This document shows, in pieces, positions 40,816 through 46,893 of a DNA stretch of 46,893 bases; positions within the stretch are counted from its first letter, which is position 1; every line of letters begins with the position of its first letter. Made by a program: the position numbers and the translations under genes. The notes beneath the pieces were generated by a model. It was given only the letters and a program-made list of their open reading frames with translations, made no database searches and was not told where the DNA came from. Location: positions 1 through 46,893 of IMG/VR virus record IMGVR_UViG_3300025769_010854. One strand, 5' to 3'. This DNA is from a virus.

Positions 40816-40823
40816 GATAAATA
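40816..40823 (+). promoter_or_regulatory. Late promoter box GATAAATA
   Basis: GATAAATA with predicted start ~40829 and a ~40 nt leader containing AGGAGA (40857-40862) before ATG 40869. Confidence 0.7.
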
Positions 40824-40868
40824 AATGTAACGGCGATAGAATTCGCTAAACAAATTAGGAGAATTAAA

Positions 40869-41138
40869 ATGGCACAATCAGATAGAAGAGCGGCGGCGGC
40901 TGGTGAGTTTATTGGTAAAGATGTATTCTTAAAAAGTTTTCAACAACAATCAGGAAACATTTCAGCAACTCAATTAACAGCACTAGTTAGTTCAGTCCAA
41001 AACTTAAACCTTTCAGTATTAAAAATTGGTGACTTCACAGCAGATAGTCAAACAACTGTAAACTTTATACTAGAAGGTGCAGACAACCTAGCAAACGGTG
41101 ACCTAGCAGGACACGTTATTGCAGACGTCTCATTCTAA
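40869..41138 (+). CDS. Small putative virion surface protein A
   Basis: 89 aa. AQSDRRAAAAGEFIGKDVFL is followed by a Ser/Thr/Gln-rich helix-like middle and the beta-rich end LKIGDFTADSQTTVNFILEG. It is an independent unit: own late box, AGGAGA ribosome-binding site and a terminator straight after the stop, the arrangement of highly expressed virion proteins. Its N-terminus resembles that of the next gene (MAQ..AA..A.GF(I/V)GK), so the two may be diverged duplicates. A capsid decoration or fibre-tip role is a guess. Confidence 0.65.
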   Translation: MAQSDRRAAAAGEFIGKDVFLKSFQQQSGNISATQLTALVSSVQNLNLSVLKIGDFTADSQTTVNFILEGADNLANGDLAGHVIADVSF

Positions 41139-41154
41139 GTTTATTTAACTTAAT

Positions 41155-41181
41155 AAAAAGGCAGTTTAACTGCCTTTTTTT
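41155..41181 (+). terminator. Rho-independent terminator
   Basis: AAAAAGGCAG (41155-41164) pairs with CTGCCTTTTT (41170-41179) around TTTAA and is followed by more T. It follows the gene at 40869 by ~16 nt. Confidence 0.88.
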
Positions 41182-41193
41182 ATGAGCAAAAAT

Positions 41194-41201
41194 GATAAAT
41201 A
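41194..41201 (+). promoter_or_regulatory. Late promoter box GATAAATA
   Basis: GATAAATA with predicted start ~41207, ~42 nt leader, AGGAGA at 41237-41242 and ATG 41249. Confidence 0.7.
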
Positions 41202-41248
41202 ATAGTAAGAGAGTCAAACGGCTCTAAAATATATTTAGGAGAAAACAA

Positions 41249-41491
41249 ATGGCACAAGCAAACCCAAACGCGGCAGTTAGAGCGGCAAACGGTTTCGTAG
41301 GAAAAACTTATATCCTCGAAGTTGATGACGTATCAGTAGTAACTGTAGAAGCGGCATGTACAGAAGCACAAAACGAAGGTTTTGTTGTTGTAGCAGTTGA
41401 AGGATTAGCATCAGGTAATCATATTGCACTACAAGGTGCATCTGCAACACCTTCTATTACAGGCGCAACATTAATCGCAACATTCGGTTAA
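41249..41491 (+). CDS. Small putative virion surface protein B
   Basis: 80 aa. AQANPNAAVRAANGFVGKTY then ILEVDDVSVVTVEAACTEAQ and VAVEGLASGNHIALQGASAT: small hydrophobic and Ala/Val-rich, beta-type, no charged clusters. Own late box, strong AGGAGA site and own terminator. The N-terminal block resembles the gene at 40869. A decoration protein is possible but unproven. Confidence 0.65.
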   Translation: MAQANPNAAVRAANGFVGKTYILEVDDVSVVTVEAACTEAQNEGFVVVAVEGLASGNHIALQGASATPSITGATLIATFG

Positions 41492-41513
41492 TCCGTAATA
41501 AACAATAAAGATT

Positions 41514-41537
41514 AGGGACCTCGAGTCCCTTTTCTTT
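41514..41537 (+). terminator. Rho-independent terminator
   Basis: AGGGAC (41514-41519) pairs with GTCCCT (41525-41530) around CTCGA and is followed by TTTCTTTT. The stem is short but well placed, ~23 nt after the stop at 41491. Confidence 0.75.
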
Positions 41538-41562
41538 TGATCAAAATTTCTTAAACAAATCT

Positions 41563-41570
41563 GATAAATA
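41563..41570 (+). promoter_or_regulatory. Late promoter box GATAAATA
   Basis: GATAAATA with predicted start ~41576 and GGAG (41591-41594) before ATG 41601. It probably drives the genes to the window end. Confidence 0.7.
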
Positions 41571-41600
41571 GTGTAATACATACATAATTTGGAGACACAG

Positions 41601-42005
41601 ATGGTTGGACAGAGATCAGGAGCAATGGGAAGTTCGGAAGTAGTATCCGGAAATATAGAGTTTTACACATTGTTTACAACTTTAGATATTACCAGAACAG
41701 GCGATTTTTCAGACAACACACAAAAAGATTTTGAAAGTGTAGTACAGGTAATTGGTTTAAGAGCTCAACCAGTTGTTATGAACAATCCTGTACAATTAAA
41801 TGGTGTGGGTGCCAACGTATTAGAAAACTATGGTGCACCAACATTAACAGGAGCAGGTTTTATTTTTAAGTTTGCTTTTGAAAGAGAAGGAGTTCACACA
41901 GTAGATACACTAAAGGATGAATTGGACGGAATTGTTTTAAACGATGGAACCGTAGATACAAAAAGTTCAGTTAATATGGAATTTACTAAACAAGACTTAT
42001 TATAG
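41601..42005 (+). CDS. Conserved marine T4-like virion protein
   Basis: 134 aa from ATG 41601, chosen over in-frame TTG 41589 because GGAG at 41591-41594 is spaced for 41601. GQRSGAMGSSEVVSGNIEFY, DFSDNTQKDFESVVQVIGLR followed by AQPVVMNNP, and the ending LKDELDGIVLNDGTVDTKSS are a pattern I recall from cyanophage-type structural proteins. Beta-rich with a helical end. The exact place in the particle is unknown. Confidence 0.7.
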   Translation: MVGQRSGAMGSSEVVSGNIEFYTLFTTLDITRTGDFSDNTQKDFESVVQVIGLRAQPVVMNNPVQLNGVGANVLENYGAPTLTGAGFIFKFAFEREGVHTVDTLKDELDGIVLNDGTVDTKSSVNMEFTKQDLL

Positions 42006-42013
42006 AGAATACA

Positions 42014-42253
42014 ATGCCTAAAAAAAGTGAGCCTAAAACAGAAATTAAGCCTTACATTGAGGATGGAAACATAGAAGCACATATAATTGCTGATATGTTA
42101 AGGATAGAAAGCATCACTGCTGAAATCAGAGAGTTCAAAGAAGTAACCAAAAGCAGATTAGATAAACTAGAAAATTGGATAATTGCTATTGTGGGTATAT
42201 CATTTACTACTTTGATTAGCATAGTAATTGCATTAGTTACAAGCCTAATATGA
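42014..42253 (+). CDS. Tail-anchored small membrane protein, XhlA/holin-like
   Basis: 79 aa. The N-terminal ~50 residues are charged and coiled-coil-like (MLRIESITAEIREFKEVTKS-RLDKLENW). One C-terminal transmembrane segment follows, WIIAIVGISFTTLISIVIAL. This order (short coil, then one C-terminal helix) is that of XhlA-type hemolysin/holin accessory proteins and of some tail-anchored lysis proteins. The position among late genes fits lysis, but no endolysin or spanin is seen nearby. The stop overlaps the next start (ATGA). Confidence 0.6.
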   Translation: MPKKSEPKTEIKPYIEDGNIEAHIIADMLRIESITAEIREFKEVTKSRLDKLENWIIAIVGISFTTLISIVIALVTSLI

Positions 42254-42540
42254 GATTAGAAGAGATTACAACAGATACTATTACCGAAGCCAGAATGGTT
42301 TGGCGTAAAATGGGTAAAACTGTTAAACGTGCTGTGAGATGTACATCAGGACCTAGAAGAGGCCGTGTGGTTTCAAATGTAGGCCAGTGTGCAAAACCTA
42401 TTAATCTTAAAAAACGTTTAACAATGAAAAAAACAAAAGCCAGAATGGGCTCTAGAATGGCCAGAAAAGCTCAAAGAACAAAAAGAGTAAATCCTGCTAG
42501 TAGAAGGGTAGCATCACTTAATAAGAGAAAATTTAAATGA
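42250..42540 (+). CDS. Very basic, probably packaged DNA-binding protein
   Basis: 96 aa. A leader MRLEEITTDTITEA ends at ITE|A (residues 11-14), a fit to the (L/I)-x-E|A prohead-protease site. The remaining ~82 residues are extremely basic: VWRKMGKTVKRAVRCTSGPR, RGRVVSNVGQCAKPINLKKR and RMARKAQRTKRVNPASRRVA. I recall the core pattern (RCTSG.R.GRVV....QC..PI..KKR....K....M.RKA.RTKR.NPAS) from marine phages. A head-internal, DNA-condensing or injected DNA-binding protein is the best reading. Confidence 0.75.
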   Translation: MRLEEITTDTITEARMVWRKMGKTVKRAVRCTSGPRRGRVVSNVGQCAKPINLKKRLTMKKTKARMGSRMARKAQRTKRVNPASRRVASLNKRKFK

Positions 42541-45500
42541 AACCTAGCGATTTTAGATCTATAGAGAGTGTAATAAAAGAATACAGTATGAAACCTGGTA
42601 AAACTACTCCTACGCCTGTCAAAGATCTAGGGTTAACCGTTGCAAAAGCAACTGCTCAGGCATCTAAAAATATGTCTAATATAGCACGAACTGGTACAAA
42701 TATTGGAGCCAAATTTGCTAATGCATCATCTGGAAAAGGCACTAATTTTTTTCCTGCTAAATCTAAATCCATAGCAACAGGCAACCAGCCTAAATCATCT
42801 ACACCAGTTAAAGCAAAAGATTTAAAATTAGACGATCAATTTGCAGATAAAGATGGCAATCCATTAAAAGTAATATCTCCCTATAAAATGGTAAGCACAG
42901 CAAATCCAAATGATGTAGAAAAAATAGTTTTAGTGCAAGATCCAGAAGGAAAAAATGAACCTATTGCATTAGACCCTGAAACAGACATAAAAGTATCTGA
43001 GGGAAAGCTCAGTAAAATAGCCAGTCGTAAAGGAAAAAAATTAAAAATAAAAGATTTAAAAACCAAAATTAAAAAACTTTCCAGAAAAAGATTAAAAGAA
43101 GCCAACCCAGCATTGTTTGAAATAAACTTTAATAAAAAAGAAATAGCCGTAGAGGCCTTGGATGCTCCTGTAAAATGTGGATTTGAAGCAGAAACATTTT
43201 TCTATAGTGTAGAGGGCAGTGGCTACGACGTTGATGATATGAGCATCAGTGATATCGAATACCAATACGGTGATATGCCTGACCAGGTATGGGAAGATTA
43301 TGAAGACTGGTTGTACAGCAAAGGACAAGACGAATACTTAGATGACCTCATAAATGATAAAGTAGAAGAAGTCAGAGAAGATGAGGAATACCTAAATGAC
43401 TTTATAGATAGTGGTTCAGGTCCAAGTTCAGAAGCAATAGAACGATACAAAGAAGAATTCGAAGAAAACGATCCAAAAGAATACGAAAACCGTGAGGAAG
43501 ATGGTTGGGAGTATATGAACTGGGTCAGAGAATATGTTGAAGAAGAATACGAAGAAGCATACCTAGAATGGTTAAGAAATGAAGTACAAGAAGAAAATGA
43601 TCTAGAAGATGATGCCAGAGAGGCCGCAAGAGAAGACTATAATGTAGAAGATTGGATATATCGCAACTACGATTATATGAGCAGTTTCCTTAATGATTAT
43701 GGCTATGAGTATGGTGGTGGTAGTGGCGATGTTGAAGGTGTTGCAGATGAATTATGGAACTGGATAAAGGATAACAGTAAATTTAATAGTTATCCGGAAT
43801 CAGGAGATTACGATGATACTTACACTACAACTAGTTGGGCAGTAGAAAAAGACAGCAGTATTGATCCTGATGAAGGTACAGGAGCAGAACTAATATCACC
43901 TGTGTTTGACAGTCCTAGAAAAATGCTTTCAGAAATGAAAAGTTTATTTGACTGGAGTGAAAAAAACTTTGGCACTAATAATTCTACAGGACTTCACGTC
44001 ACAATGAGTTGGCAAGGTAAAAAAGCAGAACAAAATAAATTAAAAATGGCACTACTGTTAGGTGATGAATACTTACTTGCAGAGTTTGGCAGACTTAAAA
44101 ACAGTTACACAAAAAGCCAATATCGAAATATTTTAAAATATGCTGAAGGCATGAAACGTGGAGATGCAAAGAGTTTTAAACAGTTTGAAGAAATGCTCAC
44201 AAAAGGTATAGATACTGGTAAGTTTAATAGTATACATTTCAAAGGCGAAAAAGACAATGACTCAGAAAACAATCTTGTAGAGTTTAGAATAGCCGGTGGT
44301 ACAGATTATAACACAATGTATGAAAAAGTTGTAAAAGCCTGTGTGAGATATGCTACCATAATGAAAGCAGGTTATGAAGAAGATGCATTTAGAAAAGATT
44401 ATGTAAATGCTGTATTTAGATTATTGCGTAAGTCACAGGAAATAGATCCTAAAAAATTAAAAGATTTAGAAGTAGTTAATCACGAAGTAATAGACTCTGC
44501 AAAAAGTATTGTGGGCAAAAAAGATTACTTTGATGTTATTAAATTATTAAGCACCAGTGTTGAATATTTACAAGGCTATAAAGAACTGAGTGATCCTGAT
44601 GCAGATAAACAATGGAAACAGAGTATAAAGGATTACGAAAAAGGTACTGGTAGCAAAGTAGAGATAGAAGAAGTAGAAGAAAAAGAGCCAATGCAGGGTT
44701 ATATAAAACCCAACAGTATGGCACCAAGCAAAAGAGCGGCTGGCGAATTAGACAAAGCACAAGACAGATTTGGGTCAGCAATAACATTGTTGGCAAGAGA
44801 CATAGCAGATGGCAATAACAGAGCACCTGTTAGTGCTAAACACATTGGTGCATTTAGAAAATTTGCCAAAGAATTACAACTAAACACTGATACTATAGAA
44901 AAACTGGCATTGTCAGGAATGAATAATTATAATTTTGATGGAACTGACAAAGAAAAAATAGCAAGATTACAAAAAGGTATAAATTCTTTATTCAAGCAAG
45001 ACATAATTAAGAAACCAGAATATCTGTCAATCAAAGACATTGATGTTATCGGTAGTAAAATGTGGCAGTTCTATCAGTCAGATGATGCCAAAGATAATGG
45101 CAAAATGGATAAACTTGCAGACTTACTGGTTAACCTAAATCCCTCAAATAACAAAATAGATGTTGAAGAAATATTAAGAGAATTACCACAAGAAAGAAGT
45201 GAAAATGGATTTTATGCTAAACTGAAAGGCTCCGGCTGGAATACAAGAGTATCATTATTAAAGAACAACGGTATAACAAGTAAAGGTTCTGCACAGGAAT
45301 TATTAAAATTCCTAGAACCATATGGTGGTTACAAACACCCAACAAGTCCAGACCATCACGTTAATATAAAGAGTGATGATCCATATACAGACGTATTTCT
45401 AATGAGGCTCACACAGAGATTAAGAGCCAGGTTGGACCATTTAAAAGACCTGGAAAGGGAAGACAAAGAAAAATATGTAAGTATTGCTAAACAAGTAAGC

Positions 45501-46893
45501 AAACTAGGAATAGAATTACTAGAGGCATTGAAGCCTAAAAAACTTGATCCATATGACGGCCCAAATTATCTGGCTTCGCACAATGAACTAGATCGATGGA
45601 ATGATGTAATGGACAGGCTTGTAAAAGCAGACAGTGAAATAGGAACAGATGAACAAACATTCAATTTACCTGCTCTTATTGATGATTATGTATTAGCATC
45701 TATCAATTTAAATTATTATTATAGAGAAAAACAATTAGGTACAACAATTAGTTCAGAAATAAAGTCATTAATTAAAGAACGATTTGCGGCAATAAAAAAA
45801 TTCTTATCAGCATTTGATAAAATATTCCAGAAAGAAGGATTTGTAAATCTTAAACAAGAAATAAAAGCCAAAAATACTTTGGATAAACGCAACAAAGACT
45901 TTGAAAAGAATGTCAGAGACAACGCAAAAGCAAAACTAAACATACCAAGTCACAGTTGGGTGTACATAGACAAAGACTTTTTTGACACTATTACTGATGA
46001 CAACTACGAAGACAGAGCGGCATATTTAGATAATCATATAGAACATTTTAATGACAAAGTAAACCAATCTAAAGTTTATGTCATACCTTCCAGTCATTTT
46101 ACTGATGCCGAAGATGCCACAAACGGTTTAGAACTTATAGATACATTTGAAAAAAACAAAAACTATTATCACACCTGGCGTAAAAAGGGTTATAAAAAAA
46201 TAGTAAATAGATTCAACAACAAATATGGTTATAGTTGGAAGGACTTAATCGACCCAGATAAGTTTATTCAAGGCGATGGTGATGTATATCAAAAATTACA
46301 AAGACTTGGTATTGAAGTCACTCACAAAGGCGACAGCAGAAAAGGTGCACCTGGACAAGAAGATTTATTTCCAGATGAAGAAACACGAAATCCCAAAAGC
46401 GGAGAGCCATTAAACAGAAGTTATGGCATAAGTTGGGAGAATATGGATGACGAGGCAGAGCAAAAACGTTTTGATGCATTTGATTGGGAACAGTACCCAG
46501 CAAAAATGAAAGATGTAGTTGCTAAAGAAATGGCCAACAAACAAAGCAGTGGTGGTAGTTTTAAGGTAGCATTAGACAACATTCTTAAAAAAGTACTTGA
46601 CGGTGATGTAGGTATAGACAAAGACGATCTAGGCAAACCCTTAGACAAGATGGCTATAGCGGCTGGCATAGAACCCGACGATGGTGGTTCCTCAAATGGT
46701 ATAGCAAGTAAAACAGATTGGGGCAATTTAGCAGACCATTTAGGAATAGAACGTGGCGTAAATGATCAAGGTGTAACCTTATTGGCTAAAGCATATAAAC
46801 AGTTTGATGGAAACCACGAATGGAGACCTGCTGAAACCGACGAGGATGGCAAAAATGTAATTGGATTGCGTAGATGGGCCGCCGCAGTAAGAG
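42537..46893 (+). CDS. Giant multidomain protein with amidoligase-like domain (3' end outside window)
   Basis: Open reading frame from ATG 42537 (ATGA overlap) to the window end, at least 1,452 codons without a stop. The N-terminus MKPSDFRSIESVIKEYSMKP resembles the targeting leaders (IKE near residue 15). A Lys-rich, low-complexity ~190 residues precede CGFEAETFF (residues 214-222), an amidoligase (COOH-NH2 ligase) GxExE start. An extremely Asp/Glu/Tyr-rich stretch follows, then AELISPVFDSPRKMLSEMKS (Glu451) and NNSTGLHVTMSW (His487), the ElvSP and glHv(h/t) motifs of the same fold. The remaining ~960 residues are helical and not recognised. This looks like a polyvalent protein delivered with the DNA. 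Confidence 0.75.
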   Translation, partial: MKPSDFRSIESVIKEYSMKPGKTTPTPVKDLGLTVAKATAQASKNMSNIARTGTNIGAKFANASSGKGTNFFPAKSKSIATGNQPKSSTPVKAKDLKLDDQFADKDGNPLKVISPYKMVSTANPNDVEKIVLVQDPEGKNEPIALDPETDIKVSEGKLSKIASRKGKKLKIKDLKTKIKKLSRKRLKEANPALFEINFNKKEIAVEALDAPVKCGFEAETFFYSVEGSGYDVDDMSISDIEYQYGDMPDQVWEDYEDWLYSKGQDEYLDDLINDKVEEVREDEEYLNDFIDSGSGPSSEAIERYKEEFEENDPKEYENREEDGWEYMNWVREYVEEEYEEAYLEWLRNEVQEENDLEDDAREAAREDYNVEDWIYRNYDYMSSFLNDYGYEYGGGSGDVEGVADELWNWIKDNSKFNSYPESGDYDDTYTTTSWAVEKDSSIDPDEGTGAELISPVFDSPRKMLSEMKSLFDWSEKNFGTNNSTGLHVTMSWQGKKAEQNKLKMALLLGDEYLLAEFGRLKNSYTKSQYRNILKYAEGMKRGDAKSFKQFEEMLTKGIDTGKFNSIHFKGEKDNDSENNLVEFRIAGGTDYNTMYEKVVKACVRYATIMKAGYEEDAFRKDYVNAVFRLLRKSQEIDPKKLKDLEVVNHEVIDSAKSIVGKKDYFDVIKLLSTSVEYLQGYKELSDPDADKQWKQSIKDYEKGTGSKVEIEEVEEKEPMQGYIKPNSMAPSKRAAGELDKAQDRFGSAITLLARDIADGNNRAPVSAKHIGAFRKFAKELQLNTDTIEKLALSGMNNYNFDGTDKEKIARLQKGINSLFKQDIIKKPEYLSIKDIDVIGSKMWQFYQSDDAKDNGKMDKLADLLVNLNPSNNKIDVEEILRELPQERSENGFYAKLKGSGWNTRVSLLKNNGITSKGSAQELLKFLEPYGGYKHPTSPDHHVNIKSDDPYTDVFLMRLTQRLRARLDHLKDLEREDKEKYVSIAKQVSKLGIELLEALKPKKLDPYDGPNYLASHNELDRWNDVMDRLVKADSEIGTDEQTFNLPALIDDYVLASINLNYYYREKQLGTTISSEIKSLIKERFAAIKKFLSAFDKIFQKEGFVNLKQEIKAKNTLDKRNKDFEKNVRDNAKAKLNIPSHSWVYIDKDFFDTITDDNYEDRAAYLDNHIEHFNDKVNQSKVYVIPSSHFTDAEDATNGLELIDTFEKNKNYYHTWRKKGYKKIVNRFNNKYGYSWKDLIDPDKFIQGDGDVYQKLQRLGIEVTHKGDSRKGAPGQEDLFPDEETRNPKSGEPLNRSYGISWENMDDEAEQKRFDAFDWEQYPAKMKDVVAKEMANKQSSGGSFKVALDNILKKVLDGDVGIDKDDLGKPLDKMAIAAGIEPDDGGSSNGIASKTDWGNLADHLGIERGVNDQGVTLLAKAYKQFDGNHEWRPAETDEDGKNVIGLRRWAAAVR

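Noticed and set aside
1-46893. tRNA genes, CRISPR arrays, insertion sequences
   Set aside because: All intergenic gaps are under about 170 nt and were read through; none shows a cloverleaf, spaced direct repeats or transposase sequence.

Overview
The window is an AT-rich, gene-dense stretch of a T4-like myovirus (Caudoviricetes) that probably infects a marine Gram-negative bacterium. The T4 core genes are recognisable: gp13-like neck protein, gp1-like dNMP kinase, gp18 sheath, gp19 tube, gp4, gp16, gp17, gp32, UvsX, UvsW, gp61 primase, gp41 helicase and a probable gp62. Many small conserved genes sit between them, of the kind I associate with cyanophages and SAR11/OM43 (HTVC008M-type) myophages. 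That host assignment is inference from gene style and base composition. Almost all genes are on the + strand, packed with 1-4 nt overlaps; one gene (30513-30899) is on the - strand. I saw no tRNA, rRNA, CRISPR array or insertion sequence, and no gene-free stretch longer than about 170 bases.

Layout. 1-422: 3' end of a sugar-nucleotide epimerase/dehydratase. 483-11286: structural block (neck, dNMP kinase, sheath, tube, tube-like baseplate protein, head completion, small terminase, two internal-protein-like genes). 11332-15438: large terminase, a glycosyltransferase-like protein and a putative structural protein. 15595-20404: gp32, UvsX, two conserved small genes, a 2OG-Fe(II) oxygenase, a minimal Smr protein and an AAA+ ATPase. 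20572-22557: a complete TonB-dependent outer-membrane receptor with its own promoter, behind a strong terminator. 22569-30512: UvsW, then an auxiliary metabolism cluster (APS-kinase-like/nucleotidyltransferase fusion, MazG, SAM synthetase MetK, GIY-YIG nuclease, adenine phosphoribosyltransferase), a gp62-like protein, a zinc-finger protein and a small protein carrying DnaE-polymerase motifs. 30513-35003: the antisense gene, a structural protein, primase, a small membrane protein, an SGNH-like hydrolase and gp41. 35044-46893: a late block of large unusual proteins (KxDG ligase-like, tandem ParB-like, small virion-type proteins, an XhlA-like membrane protein, a very basic protein and a giant amidoligase-containing ORF that runs off the window).

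Regulation. The octamer GATAAATA (a variant of the T4 late box TATAAATA) lies before at least eleven genes, and sigma70-like promoters lie before gp32, the AAA+ gene, the TonB receptor, uvsW and primase. In five late genes the box ends exactly 5-6 nt before the start codon and no Shine-Dalgarno is present. By the T4 start-site rule these mRNAs would be leaderless; primase and uvsW show the same geometry with sigma70 boxes. High-output virion genes (sheath, tube, 40869, 41249, 41601) instead have 25-50 nt leaders with AGGAGA-type or GGAG ribosome-binding sites.

Most interesting: the phage-encoded TonB-dependent receptor; the leaderless late-promoter architecture; and a set of late proteins (9734, 35303, 37542, 40285, 42250, 42537) whose N-termini resemble the T4 capsid-targeting sequence followed by a gp21-type cleavage site. 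The last suggests that enzymes such as the ligase-like and amidoligase proteins are packaged in the head and injected.
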